NCBI GenBank assembly: GCA_037481715.1
Contig: JBBFLD010000001.1
Location: forward strand, 744,001-808,000
DNA: 64,000 nt
Direction: 5' to 3'
From: Rosettibacter sp037481715
Lineage (GTDB): Bacteria; Bacteroidota; Ignavibacteria; Ignavibacteriales; Melioribacteraceae
Shown here: one piece after another, positions 45,128 through 54,491 of the stretch
How the letters are laid out: each line of letters starts with the position of its first letter
How positions within the stretch are numbered: position 1 is the stretch's first letter
The notes under the pieces: model-generated
What the model saw: the letters and a program-made list of their open reading frames with translations, nothing else
What the model was told of the DNA's origin: nothing
Databases searched by the model: none
Made by a program: the position numbers and the translations under genes

Positions 45128-46263
45128 ACAAGAAATTGATGATAGTAGCTGGCGAAGCCTCCGGTGATTTACACGGAGCTGCTATAATAAAAAAATTAAA
45201 AAATATTGAGCCTTCGATAGAGATTCTTGGAATTGGCGGCGATAGAATGATTGATGCCGGGATGAATGCTCTTTTTCATATTAAAAAAATGGCTTTTCTT
45301 GGTCTTGTTGAAATAATCAAACATTTACCTTTTATTAAGAAGGTTCAAAAAAAATTAATCAATACAACAATTGAAAAAAATATAGAAACTATAATTTTAA
45401 TTGATTATCCAGGATTTAATCTTGAACTTGCAAAGAAACTTAAAAAACTTGGAAGAAAAATTATTTATTACATCTCCCCGCAAATTTGGGCTTGGGGAAA
45501 AAGAAGAATAAAAAAAATTAAAAAATATGTAGATAAGATGATTGTTGTTTTCCCATTCGAAGAAAAATTATATAAAGATTACGGCATTGATGCTGTGTAT
45601 GTTGGACATCCATTAATTGAACATATTAAAAATTATAATTTCATTACCAAAGATGAACTTTATGAAAAATTTGGTTTAGTTAAAGGAAAGGAAATACTTC
45701 TATTACTGCCCGGCAGCAGAAAACACGAGATAAAAAAAATTTTCCCTGAAACAATTAAAGCTGCAAACCGTCTTGCAGATATTTTTAATCTTCAAATTGT
45801 TGTAGCTTGTGCAGATAATATCAACGAAAATATATTTTATAATTTGAGTAATTATAAAAACTATAAAATAATAAAAGGTCATACTTATGATCTTTTCAAA
45901 TATTCTTATTTTGGCATAATAAAATCTGGAACTTCTACACTTGAAGCAGGAATTTTTCAATTACCTTTTATTGTTGTTTATGCAACAAATTTTCTAACAT
46001 ACTTGCTTGGTCGATTGGTTGTTCAATTAGACAGCATAGCTATGGTAAATATTTTACTCGAAGAAAAACTTGTAGAAGAATTAATTCAATCAGAATTGAA
46101 TGCAGATAATATTTACGAAAAATCTTTTCGCATTTTATCTGATAAAACAAAATATTACGAGCTGAAAGAAAAATTAATGATGCTCGAATCAAAATTAGGT
46201 GAAGCAGGTGCATCAGAAAAAGCTGTTAAATTAATTTACTCTGTAATGAATGAAACTAAGTAA
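45124..46263 (+). CDS. lpxB: Lipid-A-disaccharide synthase
   Basis: A 379-residue GT19 glycosyltransferase that joins UDP-diacylglucosamine and lipid X into the lipid A disaccharide at the inner membrane. Conserved parts are MIVAGEASGDLHGA, GIGGDRM, YPGFNLELAKK, YYISPQIWAWGKRRIKKI, VYVGHPLIE, LLPGSRKHEIKKI and the KSGTSTLEAG acceptor loop. The start is TTG at 45124, overlapping the stop of the methyltransferase gene. The acyltransferase gene overlaps its 3' end by 14 bases. The operon therefore makes lipid A, evidence for an LPS-bearing outer membrane. Confidence 0.96.
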   Translation: MNKKLMIVAGEASGDLHGAAIIKKLKNIEPSIEILGIGGDRMIDAGMNALFHIKKMAFLGLVEIIKHLPFIKKVQKKLINTTIEKNIETIILIDYPGFNLELAKKLKKLGRKIIYYISPQIWAWGKRRIKKIKKYVDKMIVVFPFEEKLYKDYGIDAVYVGHPLIEHIKNYNFITKDELYEKFGLVKGKEILLLLPGSRKHEIKKIFPETIKAANRLADIFNLQIVVACADNINENIFYNLSNYKNYKIIKGHTYDLFKYSYFGIIKSGTSTLEAGIFQLPFIVVYATNFLTYLLGRLVVQLDSIAMVNILLEEKLVEELIQSELNADNIYEKSFRILSDKTKYYELKEKLMMLESKLGEAGASEKAVKLIYSVMNETK

Positions 46264-46915
46264 TTTTCAAAAAAAAATTTTAAGGAAGATTGGATTTTAT
46301 ATAGCTGATATTGCAATAAATGTTCTTTTGAAAACTTGTAAAATAAAAATTCACAAAAGTGCGAATACAGAAAAATTAATTTCAAACGGACAAAATTTCA
46401 TTGCTGCATTCTGGCATGGATTTATGATAACTGGATGGTTCTTGAATAAAAATTCTAATTGTGCTGCTCTAGTAAGCAAAAGTAAAGATGGTGATTTATT
46501 AGCTCATGTTCTTGAAAAATGGGGTTACAAAGTTGTTCGTGGTTCAAGTCATATTGGCGGAAATCAAGCAATGGAAGATATGATTGAACTGTTAAAACAA
46601 AATTATTCTCTTGCAATTACACCAGATGGTCCAACAGGACCAATTTACAAAATGAAAGCTGGTGCAGTTGTTGCTGCAAAAAAAACCGGAGTCCCTTTGT
46701 TCTTAATTGGGATTGCATGTAATAAAAAAATTAATTTGAAAAGCTGGGATAGATTTGAAGTGCCTTTGCCTTTTAGTCGTATATGCGTAAAATATTCAGA
46801 ACCGATTTATGTAGATGCTAATTTAACTTATGAAGAAACATCAAAGTTTATCTTAGATTGCGAGGATAAATTAAATAATTTACAAAAGGATGCATTAAAA
46901 CTTTGCTTAAGCTAA
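46250..46915 (+). CDS. DUF374 lysophospholipid/lipid A acyltransferase family protein
   Basis: A 221-residue protein of the DUF374 family in the LPLAT superfamily. FIAAFWHGFMITGWF carries the conserved WHG, and AITPDGPTGPIYKMKAGAVVAAK is the family's second motif. It lies between lpxB and lpxK and overlaps both, which suggests it adds an acyl chain to a lipid A precursor; a phospholipid substrate is possible. There is a short N-terminal hydrophobic region (about 10-25). No LpxL/LpxM gene is visible in the window. Confidence 0.85.
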   Translation: MKLSNFQKKILRKIGFYIADIAINVLLKTCKIKIHKSANTEKLISNGQNFIAAFWHGFMITGWFLNKNSNCAALVSKSKDGDLLAHVLEKWGYKVVRGSSHIGGNQAMEDMIELLKQNYSLAITPDGPTGPIYKMKAGAVVAAKKTGVPLFLIGIACNKKINLKSWDRFEVPLPFSRICVKYSEPIYVDANLTYEETSKFILDCEDKLNNLQKDALKLCLS

Positions 46916-47982
46916 TAAGAATAATATTATCGCCGTTGACATTTGTTTATGCATTTGTTGTTAAACTTAGAAATTACTTTTTTGATAAAAGAATTTTCAA
47001 AATAAAAAAGGTTAATGCAGTTGTGATTTCAGTTGGAAATTTAACTGTTGGCGGTTCTGGAAAAACACCAACAGTAATTTTTCTGGCTGATTTAATGAAA
47101 AAATATAAAATCAATGCTGGAATTTTAAGCAGAGGTTATAGAAGAAGAACACATGGATATTTATTCGTTTCTGATGGAAAAAAAATAAGAACAACTGTGG
47201 ATGAATGCGGTGACGAAATGTATTTAATTTCATCTGAAACAAATTTACCAACTGCTGTTTCTGAAAGAAGAGTTGAAGGAGCAAATAGATTGATAAAAGA
47301 TTCATCTGTAAATGTTATAATTTTGGATGATGCATTTCAGCATAGATGGTTGTATCGTGACCTTGATATATTAATTTTCGACCAGAGATTCTTAAACAAA
47401 GTTAACCAAAGCGAACAAAGACTTTTGCCTCTTGGAATGATGCGGGAACCATTTGATTCTATTTCAAGAGCAGATGCTGTAATTATAAATAGGAAATTTG
47501 CAGAAAAGACAGAAATTCCATCAAAACTTTTAAAATATTTCGACAACAAAAAAATCTTTTATGGATATTATATTGCCAGCGGAATTTATGATGTTAAAAC
47601 CCACAAAGAATTTTCACTTGAAGAATTCAGAGGTCAAAAAAGTCTTGTTGTTTGTGGAATTGCGAAACCATATTCATTTTTGAGTGTGCTTGAGAATAAT
47701 CAAATTGATATAACTAATAAAATGATTTTTCCAGACCATAAAAATTATACACTAAAGGAAATTCAGAGCATACGAAAAAAATTTTATGATACAAATGCAT
47801 ATTCAGTTTTAACAACGCAAAAAGATGCAGTGAAGCTAACAAAGTTTTCCAAGGATTTAGATGATATTGATATTTATTATTTGAAAATTGAGTTGAAGCT
47901 CGAAAATCAAGAACAATTTGAAGAAATAATTCTTAACACAATAAACAAAAAAGACACTATAACAAAAGAATCGTTAACTTAA
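46903..47982 (+). CDS. lpxK: Tetraacyldisaccharide 4'-kinase
   Basis: A 359-residue membrane-associated kinase that phosphorylates the 4' position of the lipid A precursor. SVGNLTVGGSGKTP contains the P-loop (near residue 45-55), GILSRGYRR and DECGDEMYLIS follow, and VIILDDAFQHRWLYRDLDILIFD is the family signature. The C-terminal half has FPDHKNYTLKEI and TTQKDAVKL. An N-terminal hydrophobic helix anchors it. It starts with TTG inside the end of the acyltransferase gene (13-base overlap). ppdK follows 18 bases later with GGAGG. Confidence 0.95.
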   Translation: MLKLIRIILSPLTFVYAFVVKLRNYFFDKRIFKIKKVNAVVISVGNLTVGGSGKTPTVIFLADLMKKYKINAGILSRGYRRRTHGYLFVSDGKKIRTTVDECGDEMYLISSETNLPTAVSERRVEGANRLIKDSSVNVIILDDAFQHRWLYRDLDILIFDQRFLNKVNQSEQRLLPLGMMREPFDSISRADAVIINRKFAEKTEIPSKLLKYFDNKKIFYGYYIASGIYDVKTHKEFSLEEFRGQKSLVVCGIAKPYSFLSVLENNQIDITNKMIFPDHKNYTLKEIQSIRKKFYDTNAYSVLTTQKDAVKLTKFSKDLDDIDIYYLKIELKLENQEQFEEIILNTINKKDTITKESLT

Positions 47983-48000
47983 TTAATTGGAGGTAATGCA

Positions 48001-50787
48001 ATGGCAAAATCAAAAACGCCTAAGTATGTTTATTATTTCGGCGGCAAAAAAGCCGAAGGCAGAGCAGATATGAAAGAACTTTTAGGTGGTAAAGGTGCAA
48101 ACCTCGCAGAAATGGTAAACATTGGTTTGCCTGTTCCTGCTGGTTTCACAATTACAACCGAAGTTTGTACTGCTTATTACAAAAACAACAAAAAATATCC
48201 AAAAGAATTAGAAAAGCAGGTAAAAGAAGCACTCGCAAAAGTAGAAAAAGAGATGGGTGCTAAATTTGGCGACAAAAATAATCCTCTTCTTGTTTCAGTT
48301 CGTTCTGGTGCTCGTGCTTCAATGCCGGGAATGATGGAAACAATCTTAAATGTTGGATTAAATAATGAAACAAGAGAAGGATTAATCAAGAAAACAAATA
48401 ATCCTCGTTTTGTTTACGACTCACACCGCCGCCTTATTCAAATGTATTCCGATGTTGTAATGGAAAAAGCAGCCGGAATTGAACCTGAAGAAGGTAAAGG
48501 TGTCCGTCAACAATTAGAAGCCGAGCTTCATAAAATGAAAGAAGCTAAAGGATATAAGAGCGATACTGAATTGACTGCTGATGACTTAAAAGAATTAGTA
48601 GAAATTTATAAAGCAAAAGTTCTTGAAGTTCTTGGCAAACCTTTCCCTGAAGACCCAATGGAACAATTGTGGGGTGCAATTGGAGCTGTATTCCAGAGCT
48701 GGATGGGAAAACGAGCTGTTGCTTATAGAAGATTTGAAGGTATTCCAGATGACTGGGGAACTGCAGTAAATGTTCAATCAATGGTATTTGGAAATATGGG
48801 CGATACCTCAGCTACAGGTGTTGCATTTACAAGAAATCCAGCAACTGGTGAAAAATATTTCTATGGTGAATGGCTGCCAAATGCACAAGGAGAGGATGTG
48901 GTTGCTGGTATCAGAACCCCAAATCCAATTAATGAAATTGGTAAATCCGAACATAATGCACATCTCCCCTCACTTGAAAAAGCAATGCCTGAAACATACA
49001 AGGAACTAAACAGAATTCAGAAAATTCTTGAAAAACATTATCGTGATATGCTTGATATCGAATTTACAATTCAGGAAGGAAAGCTTTACATGCTTCAGTG
49101 CCGTGTTGGCAAGAGAAATGGACCAGCTGCAGTCAAGATAGCACTTGATATGTATAAAGAAAAATTAATTACAAAAGAAGAAGCAGTTCTAAGAGTAAAC
49201 CCTTTACAATTAGATGAATTGCTGCATCCAATCATTGACCCCAAAGCAGAATTGAATGCTACTGCTATAGCTAAAGGCTTGCCTGCAGGACCTGGTGGTG
49301 CAAGTGGTCAAGTTGTCTTCTCTGCTACCGATGCAGTTGAATGGACAAAACAAGGCAAGAAGGTAATTCTTGTAAGAGAAGAAACAAATCCTGAAGATAT
49401 CGAAGGAATGCGAGCTGCACAGGCAATTTTAACTGCACGCGGTGGAATGACTTCACATGCTGCTCTTGTTGCACGCGGATGGGGCAAATGCTGTATAGTT
49501 GGTGCAGGTTCAATCAAAATTAATTATCAAGAAAAATATTTTACAGTTGGCGAACACACTGTTAAAGAAGGTGATTGGCTTACACTCAATGGTTCCAAAG
49601 GTGTTGTATATCTTGGTGAACTTCCAATGGTTAAAGCTGCAGAAGAAAATCCCGATTTCCAAGCATTCATGAAATTATGTGACCAAGTTAGAAAATTAAA
49701 AGTAAGAACTAATGCAGATACTCCAGAAGATGCAGCTAAAGCAAGAGCATTTGGTGCAGAAGGTATTGGCTTGTTCAGAACCGAACACATGTTCTATGGC
49801 AAAGATTCCGAACAACCGCTTTTCATTCTTCGTAAAATGATTGTATCTAAAACTGAAGAAGAAAGAAGAAAAGCACTCGATGAATTATTCCCCTTTGTTA
49901 AAAATGATATCAAAGGAACACTCGAGGCAATGGATGGATTTGGAGTTACAATAAGAACACTCGATCCACCTTTACATGAATTCGTTCCAAACCGTCAGGA
50001 TGAAAGAGCTAAATTAGCTGAAAGTCTTGGAATTACTCTTGACGAATTAAATGCACGCGCTGATTCATTACATGAAAATAACCCAATGATGGGACATCGC
50101 GGTGTTCGTCTTGGAATAACATATCCTGAAATTACAGAAATGCAGGTTAGAGCTATTTTTGAAGCAGCTGCAGAATTAATTAAAGAAGGCAAAAAGCCAT
50201 TCCCAGAAATTATGATTCCAGTTGTTTGTGATGTTAAAGAACTCAAACATCAATACGATATTATTAATAAAGTTCATGCAGAAGTATGTGAAAAATTTGG
50301 ATTAAAGAAAATTCCACATTTAACTGGAACAATGATTGAAATTCCAAGAGCAGCATTGACAGCAAACAAAATTGCTGAATATGCTCAATTCTTCTCATTT
50401 GGAACAAACGACTTAACACAAATGGGATTTGGATTTTCAAGAGATGATATTGGCGGCTTCTTGCCAGATTATCTTGAAAAGAAAATTCTTCCAGAAGACC
50501 CATTCCAATCAATTGATCAAGAAGGAATTGGTACACTTATGAAAATTGCAGTTCAAGGTGGAAGAGCAACTCGTCCTGATTTAAAAATTGGAATTTGTGG
50601 CGAACATGGTGGTGAACCAAAATCAGTAGAATTCTGCCATCAAATTGGATTAGATTATGTAAGCTGTTCACCATTTAGAGTACCAATTGCACGCTTGGCA
50701 GCAGCTCAAGCAGTTGTTAAAGAAAAGAATGCTGCTAAAGCCTCTAAAAAAACTGTAAAGAAATCAGCAAAATCAAAAAAGAAATAA
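48001..50787 (+). CDS. ppdK: Pyruvate, phosphate dikinase
   Basis: A 928-residue enzyme that interconverts pyruvate, ATP and phosphate with PEP, AMP and pyrophosphate. The nucleotide-binding domain holds GGKGANLAEM and SVRSGARASMPGMMET; the swivelling His domain has GGMTSHAALVARGWGKCCIVG with His486; the TIM barrel has GIGLFRTEHMF, GTNDLTQ and GICGEHGGEP. Codon use looks like a highly expressed gene. The last 22 residues are an unusual Lys/Ala-rich tail (AAKASKKTVKKSAKSKKK) not needed for catalysis. It follows lpxK by 18 bases and is followed by a hairpin. It supports gluconeogenesis or pyrophosphate-based glycolysis. Confidence 0.97.
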   Translation: MAKSKTPKYVYYFGGKKAEGRADMKELLGGKGANLAEMVNIGLPVPAGFTITTEVCTAYYKNNKKYPKELEKQVKEALAKVEKEMGAKFGDKNNPLLVSVRSGARASMPGMMETILNVGLNNETREGLIKKTNNPRFVYDSHRRLIQMYSDVVMEKAAGIEPEEGKGVRQQLEAELHKMKEAKGYKSDTELTADDLKELVEIYKAKVLEVLGKPFPEDPMEQLWGAIGAVFQSWMGKRAVAYRRFEGIPDDWGTAVNVQSMVFGNMGDTSATGVAFTRNPATGEKYFYGEWLPNAQGEDVVAGIRTPNPINEIGKSEHNAHLPSLEKAMPETYKELNRIQKILEKHYRDMLDIEFTIQEGKLYMLQCRVGKRNGPAAVKIALDMYKEKLITKEEAVLRVNPLQLDELLHPIIDPKAELNATAIAKGLPAGPGGASGQVVFSATDAVEWTKQGKKVILVREETNPEDIEGMRAAQAILTARGGMTSHAALVARGWGKCCIVGAGSIKINYQEKYFTVGEHTVKEGDWLTLNGSKGVVYLGELPMVKAAEENPDFQAFMKLCDQVRKLKVRTNADTPEDAAKARAFGAEGIGLFRTEHMFYGKDSEQPLFILRKMIVSKTEEERRKALDELFPFVKNDIKGTLEAMDGFGVTIRTLDPPLHEFVPNRQDERAKLAESLGITLDELNARADSLHENNPMMGHRGVRLGITYPEITEMQVRAIFEAAAELIKEGKKPFPEIMIPVVCDVKELKHQYDIINKVHAEVCEKFGLKKIPHLTGTMIEIPRAALTANKIAEYAQFFSFGTNDLTQMGFGFSRDDIGGFLPDYLEKKILPEDPFQSIDQEGIGTLMKIAVQGGRATRPDLKIGICGEHGGEPKSVEFCHQIGLDYVSCSPFRVPIARLAAAQAVVKEKNAAKASKKTVKKSAKSKKK

Positions 50788-50796
50788 TTAACAATA

Positions 50797-50827
50797 GTGC
50801 GGCGCAGAGTTAATTTCTGCGCTGCAC
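50797..50827 (+). terminator. Stem-loop after ppdK
   Basis: A 12-bp stem with one G-T pair (GTGCGGCGCAGA 50797-50808, TCTGCGCTGCAC 50816-50827) and a 7-base loop. It is unusually GC-rich for this region but followed only by AAATTTTA, so it may end transcription or protect the ppdK mRNA 3' end. Confidence 0.6.
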
Positions 50828-50871
50828 AAATTTTAATAAACAAAATGACTAAGGAGTAAAGAGGAGAGTAA

Positions 50872-51909
50872 ATGAAGCTATCGGATTTCAAATATAATTT
50901 GCCTAAAACAGCAATAGCTAAGTTTCCTGTTTCTCCGCGCGATAAAGCTAAATTAATGGTTTTAAACAGAGCTACAGGAGAGATAGAGAATAAAATTTTC
51001 TCTGATATCATTGATTACATGGAAAAAGGCGATGTTGTTGTTGTCAACAAAACAAAAGTTATGCAGGCAAGATTAATTGGAAAAAAAGAAAGAACCAACG
51101 CAAAAATTGAAGTATTTGTTCTAAGAGAACTAAACAAAGAAGAAAATATTTGGGATGTAATTGTAGACCCAGCAAGAAAAGTAAGAATTGGTAATCGAAT
51201 CTACTTTAATGATAATCTCTGGTGTGAAGTTATTGATAATACAACATCGCGCGGCAGAACAGTTCGATTTAATGAAGATGCCGGTGATATTTATAAAGCT
51301 ATAGAAAAAATTGGCACCACTCCCCTTCCTCCATATATTAAACGTGAACCAACTGAAGAAGACAGAGAAAACTATCAAACAATTTTTGCTGAAGTTGATG
51401 GTTCAGTTGCTGCTCCAACTGCAGGATTACATTTTACACCTCAGCTTGTTAAAAAAATTGAAAAGAAGGGAATTAAATTTGTTCCTGTAATTCTTCATAT
51501 TGGTCTTGGCACATTTAGACCAGTAGAAGTAGAAGACTTAACAAAACATCGAATGGATTCTGAATATTATGAAATTCCTGAAGAAACTGCTAATGTAATT
51601 AACACAGCATTGCAGGAAAAGAAAAATGTTTTTGTTGTTGGAACCAGCACATGTCGTGCATTAGAAAGCAGTGTTACTGCTGACGGGTTCTCGAAACCTA
51701 ATGCAGGCTGGACAGATAAATTTATCTTCCCGCCATATGATTTTAAGATAACTAAAAAGCTTATTACAAATTTTCATGCACCTGAATCTACTTTACTTAT
51801 GCTTGTTGCTGCTTTTGCAGGCTACGACTTTACTATGAAAGCTTACAAAAAAGCTCTTAAAGAAGGATATAGATTTTTAAGCTACGGCGATGCAATGCTT
51901 ATTCTTTAA
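50872..51909 (+). CDS. queA: S-adenosylmethionine:tRNA ribosyltransferase-isomerase
   Basis: A 345-residue QueA, which transfers and isomerises the ribosyl part of SAM onto preQ1 in tRNA, the penultimate step to queuosine. Conserved parts include YNLPKTAIAKFPVSPRDKAKLM, VVVNKTKVMQARL, the PLPPYIKREP segment, GSVAAPTAGLHFT, HIGLGTFRPVEVEDL and HAPESTLLMLVAAFAGYDF. A GAGGAG ribosome site precedes the ATG. It is flanked by the ppdK hairpin and a strong terminator, so it may be a single-gene unit. Confidence 0.97.
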   Translation: MKLSDFKYNLPKTAIAKFPVSPRDKAKLMVLNRATGEIENKIFSDIIDYMEKGDVVVVNKTKVMQARLIGKKERTNAKIEVFVLRELNKEENIWDVIVDPARKVRIGNRIYFNDNLWCEVIDNTTSRGRTVRFNEDAGDIYKAIEKIGTTPLPPYIKREPTEEDRENYQTIFAEVDGSVAAPTAGLHFTPQLVKKIEKKGIKFVPVILHIGLGTFRPVEVEDLTKHRMDSEYYEIPEETANVINTALQEKKNVFVVGTSTCRALESSVTADGFSKPNAGWTDKFIFPPYDFKITKKLITNFHAPESTLLMLVAAFAGYDFTMKAYKKALKEGYRFLSYGDAMLIL

Positions 51910-51918
51910 TTTTTTCTG

Positions 51919-51960
51919 AATCCCGGGATTTAAACATCTCAATTTAAACCCGGGATTTTT
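51919..51960 (+). terminator. Strong terminator after queA
   Basis: Stem AATCCCGGG (51919-51927), a bulged A, then TTTAAA (51929-51934), pairing with TTTAAA (51943-51948) and CCCGGGATT (51949-51957), followed by T. Fifteen base pairs with one bulge. Confidence 0.88.
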
Positions 51961-51982
51961 TATTAATAAATCAATAATAGAA

Positions 51983-52678
51983 ATGAAAATTTTTGCAATC
52001 ATACCTGCCGGCGGAAAAGGCGAAAGAATTAATTCAGAAATTCCTAAACAGTATCTACAAATCAATGGGAAAGAAATAATTGCCTATACGATTGAAGTAT
52101 TTCAAAAATGCGAATTAATTGATGAGATTATTATAGCTTCTCAGAAAGATTATTTTGAATTATTAAATCAAATTAAATCAAAATATTGTTTTACAAAAAT
52201 TACTGGGATCGTGGAGGGTGGGAATGAAAGACAGTACTCTGTATTCAATGCTGTTAAATCAATTATTGCTGATAATAATGATTTGATTGTTGTTCATGAT
52301 GCAGTAAGACCATTGCTTCCCCTCTCTGTTTTAGAAAATACAATAAAAACAGCAATACACTTTGGAAGTGCAATTGCTGCAATTAAAGCAAAAGATACTT
52401 TGATTAAAGGCAATGAACTTGTAGAAGATTACATTGACAGAAAAGAAATTTACTATGTTCAAACACCACAAATTTTCCAGTATAAAATTTTTTATGATTC
52501 AATGAAAAAAGCTGAAAAAGAAAATTTCATTGGAACCGATGAATCTATGATTGTAAAAAATGCAGGATATAAAGTTAAAATTGTTGAAGGTTCTGCATTT
52601 AATTTTAAGATTACAACTAAAGATGATTTAAAACTTTTTTCTTCGATTTCACAAAACATGAACGTTATTAACTTTTGA
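51983..52678 (+). CDS. ispD: 2-C-methyl-D-erythritol 4-phosphate cytidylyltransferase
   Basis: A 231-residue enzyme of the MEP isoprenoid pathway that adds CMP to methylerythritol phosphate. The nucleotide-binding motif AIIPAGGKGERINSEIPKQY is at about residues 5-24, VHDAVRPLL at about 105-113 and the C-terminal GTDESMIVKNAGYKVKIVEG region is typical. IspF is not adjacent. The ATG lacks a strong Shine-Dalgarno sequence. It follows the queA terminator by about 22 bases. Confidence 0.95.
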   Translation: MKIFAIIPAGGKGERINSEIPKQYLQINGKEIIAYTIEVFQKCELIDEIIIASQKDYFELLNQIKSKYCFTKITGIVEGGNERQYSVFNAVKSIIADNNDLIVVHDAVRPLLPLSVLENTIKTAIHFGSAIAAIKAKDTLIKGNELVEDYIDRKEIYYVQTPQIFQYKIFYDSMKKAEKENFIGTDESMIVKNAGYKVKIVEGSAFNFKITTKDDLKLFSSISQNMNVINF

Positions 52679-52732
52679 ATTGTTTATCTATTATCTTTTA
52701 TCTAACTTTCAACACAAAAATTTTTAGGTAAT

Positions 52733-53413
52733 ATGTTAAACTTAGTATTTGTAATAATTCTTTCATATTTAGTTGGTTCTATTCCAACAAGTATCATTAT
52801 AAGCAGACTTGTAAAAGGAATTGATATAAGAAACTATGGCAGCAAAAATGCTGGCGGCACCAATGTATTCAGAGTACTTGGCTGGAAATGGGGTTTGCTT
52901 ACAATAATTCTTGATGCACTAAAAGGTGCTGTAGCAGTTGTAATAATTGCAAGAATGTATCTCGATAACATTCCTTTTAACAATATCACTCCTTTTGATG
53001 ATTTTACTCTTATTCAAATAATTTGTGGTGTAGCTGCAGTAATTGGTCACATATGGACTGTATTTGCTGGTTTTAAGGGTGGCAAAGGAATTGCAACTGC
53101 ACTTGGATTTTTAATTACAATAATTACTGTTGACATGCTTTTTGCATTAGGAATCTTTTTGATTGTTGTTTATTTATCTCGTTATGTTTCTCTTGGTTCT
53201 CTCACAGCGGCAGTATCTGTTCCAATAATTTTAATAGTAAGAGAAAATATTTTTGGCGTTCATATACCTGGTTATAATACAATCCTGCCTTTCATAATTG
53301 CATTATCATTGCTGGTAATTTATACACATCGAAAAAACATTGACCGTCTGTTAAAAGGAAGAGAGCATCGAATTTCATTTTCAAAATCGGGTAAATCAAA
53401 AAATAACGGATAA
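52733..53413 (+). CDS. plsY: Acyl-phosphate:glycerol-3-phosphate acyltransferase
   Basis: A 226-residue inner-membrane protein with about five helices that makes lysophosphatidic acid from acyl-phosphate. The three cytoplasmic motifs are visible: SIPTSIIISRL near the start, GSKNAGGTNVFRVLGWKWG, and FAGFKGGKGIATALG. The C-terminus is a basic tail. It shares its last base with the gpsA start (TAATG), so the two glycerolipid genes are coupled. Upstream, ATTG (52679-52682) and TAACTTTC (52703-52710) make a weak promoter match. Confidence 0.95.
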   Translation: MLNLVFVIILSYLVGSIPTSIIISRLVKGIDIRNYGSKNAGGTNVFRVLGWKWGLLTIILDALKGAVAVVIIARMYLDNIPFNNITPFDDFTLIQIICGVAAVIGHIWTVFAGFKGGKGIATALGFLITIITVDMLFALGIFLIVVYLSRYVSLGSLTAAVSVPIILIVRENIFGVHIPGYNTILPFIIALSLLVIYTHRKNIDRLLKGREHRISFSKSGKSKNNG

Positions 53414-54414
53414 TGAGAATTTCAGTTTTAGGCGCAGGTGGCTGGGGAACAACCTTAGCAATATTGTTATTTTATAATGGTCACGATGTAACTTTGTGGG
53501 AATACAAAAGTCATTATGCTAAAGTTCTTGATAAAACAAGAGAAAACAAAATTTATTTGCCCGGAATAAAAATTCCTAAAGAAATTAAAATTACACACTC
53601 TCTCGAAGAAAGCTGCGACAACAAACATTTTATAGTTCTTGCAATTCCAACTCAATACATCCGTAGTGTTTTGGTTAAGATGAAAGATTTCAATTTTAGA
53701 AATACAACTTTCGTTAATGTTGCTAAAGGAATTGAAAAAGACTCGCTTAAAACAGTATCTCAAATTATTCTTGATGAAATAAAAAAAATATCTCCTTCAC
53801 AAATTGGTGTTCTTTCCGGACCAAGTCATGCAGAAGAAGTGAGCAGAAAAATTCCAACTGCTGTTGTAGCAGCATCTTCTGACAGAGATACAGCTATACA
53901 AATTCAATCTACATTTATAACTTCTTACTTCAGAGTTTATTCATCAACAGATATTCTTGGAGTTGAATATGGCGGTGCATTAAAAAATGTGATTGCTATC
54001 GGAGCTGGAATTGTTGATGGTGCAAAATTTGGAGATAACACTAAAGCTGCTATTATGACTCGAGGTATAGCCGAAATATCCAGACTTGGCATTGCACTTG
54101 GCGCAAGACCGGAAACATTCTCTGGACTTTCAGGCATGGGAGACTTAATTGTAACTTGTATGAGTAAACACAGCCGAAATAGATATGTCGGCGAACAAAT
54201 TGGAATGGGAAAAAAATTAAAAGATGTTCTAAAATCAATGCAGATGGTGGCAGAAGGTGTTGAAACAAGCCGTTCTGTACATCAACTTTCAATCAAACAT
54301 AAAATTGAAACACCAATTTGCACCGCAGTCTACAAAATTCTTTTCGAAGAGCTTGACCCAATCAAAGCTACATACGAATTAATGACTCGTGATATGAAAG
54401 CAGAAGACGAGTAA
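53413..54414 (+). CDS. gpsA: Glycerol-3-phosphate dehydrogenase [NAD(P)+]
   Basis: A 333-residue enzyme that reduces dihydroxyacetone phosphate to glycerol 3-phosphate, the substrate of PlsY encoded just before it. The Rossmann motif VLGAGGWGTTLA begins at residue 4. VNVAKGIE, GVLSGPSHAEEVSRK, the catalytic Lys in GGALKNVIAIGAGIVDG, and GLSGMGDLIVTCMSKHSRNR are all present. It ends the plsY-gpsA pair. A 77-base gap without clear structure follows before recG. Confidence 0.97.
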   Translation: MRISVLGAGGWGTTLAILLFYNGHDVTLWEYKSHYAKVLDKTRENKIYLPGIKIPKEIKITHSLEESCDNKHFIVLAIPTQYIRSVLVKMKDFNFRNTTFVNVAKGIEKDSLKTVSQIILDEIKKISPSQIGVLSGPSHAEEVSRKIPTAVVAASSDRDTAIQIQSTFITSYFRVYSSTDILGVEYGGALKNVIAIGAGIVDGAKFGDNTKAAIMTRGIAEISRLGIALGARPETFSGLSGMGDLIVTCMSKHSRNRYVGEQIGMGKKLKDVLKSMQMVAEGVETSRSVHQLSIKHKIETPICTAVYKILFEELDPIKATYELMTRDMKAEDE

Positions 54415-54491
54415 TTATTTTTCTTTTACATATTCTCCATTAAACAATTCTTTTCTTTATTTATTATATTTTCCTAAAAAAATTTTATCAC

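Noticed and set aside
48177..50536. Several minus-strand open frames of 60-90 codons across ppdK.
   Set aside because: They mirror the strong codon bias of ppdK on the opposite strand, have no ribosome sites and resemble no protein family.
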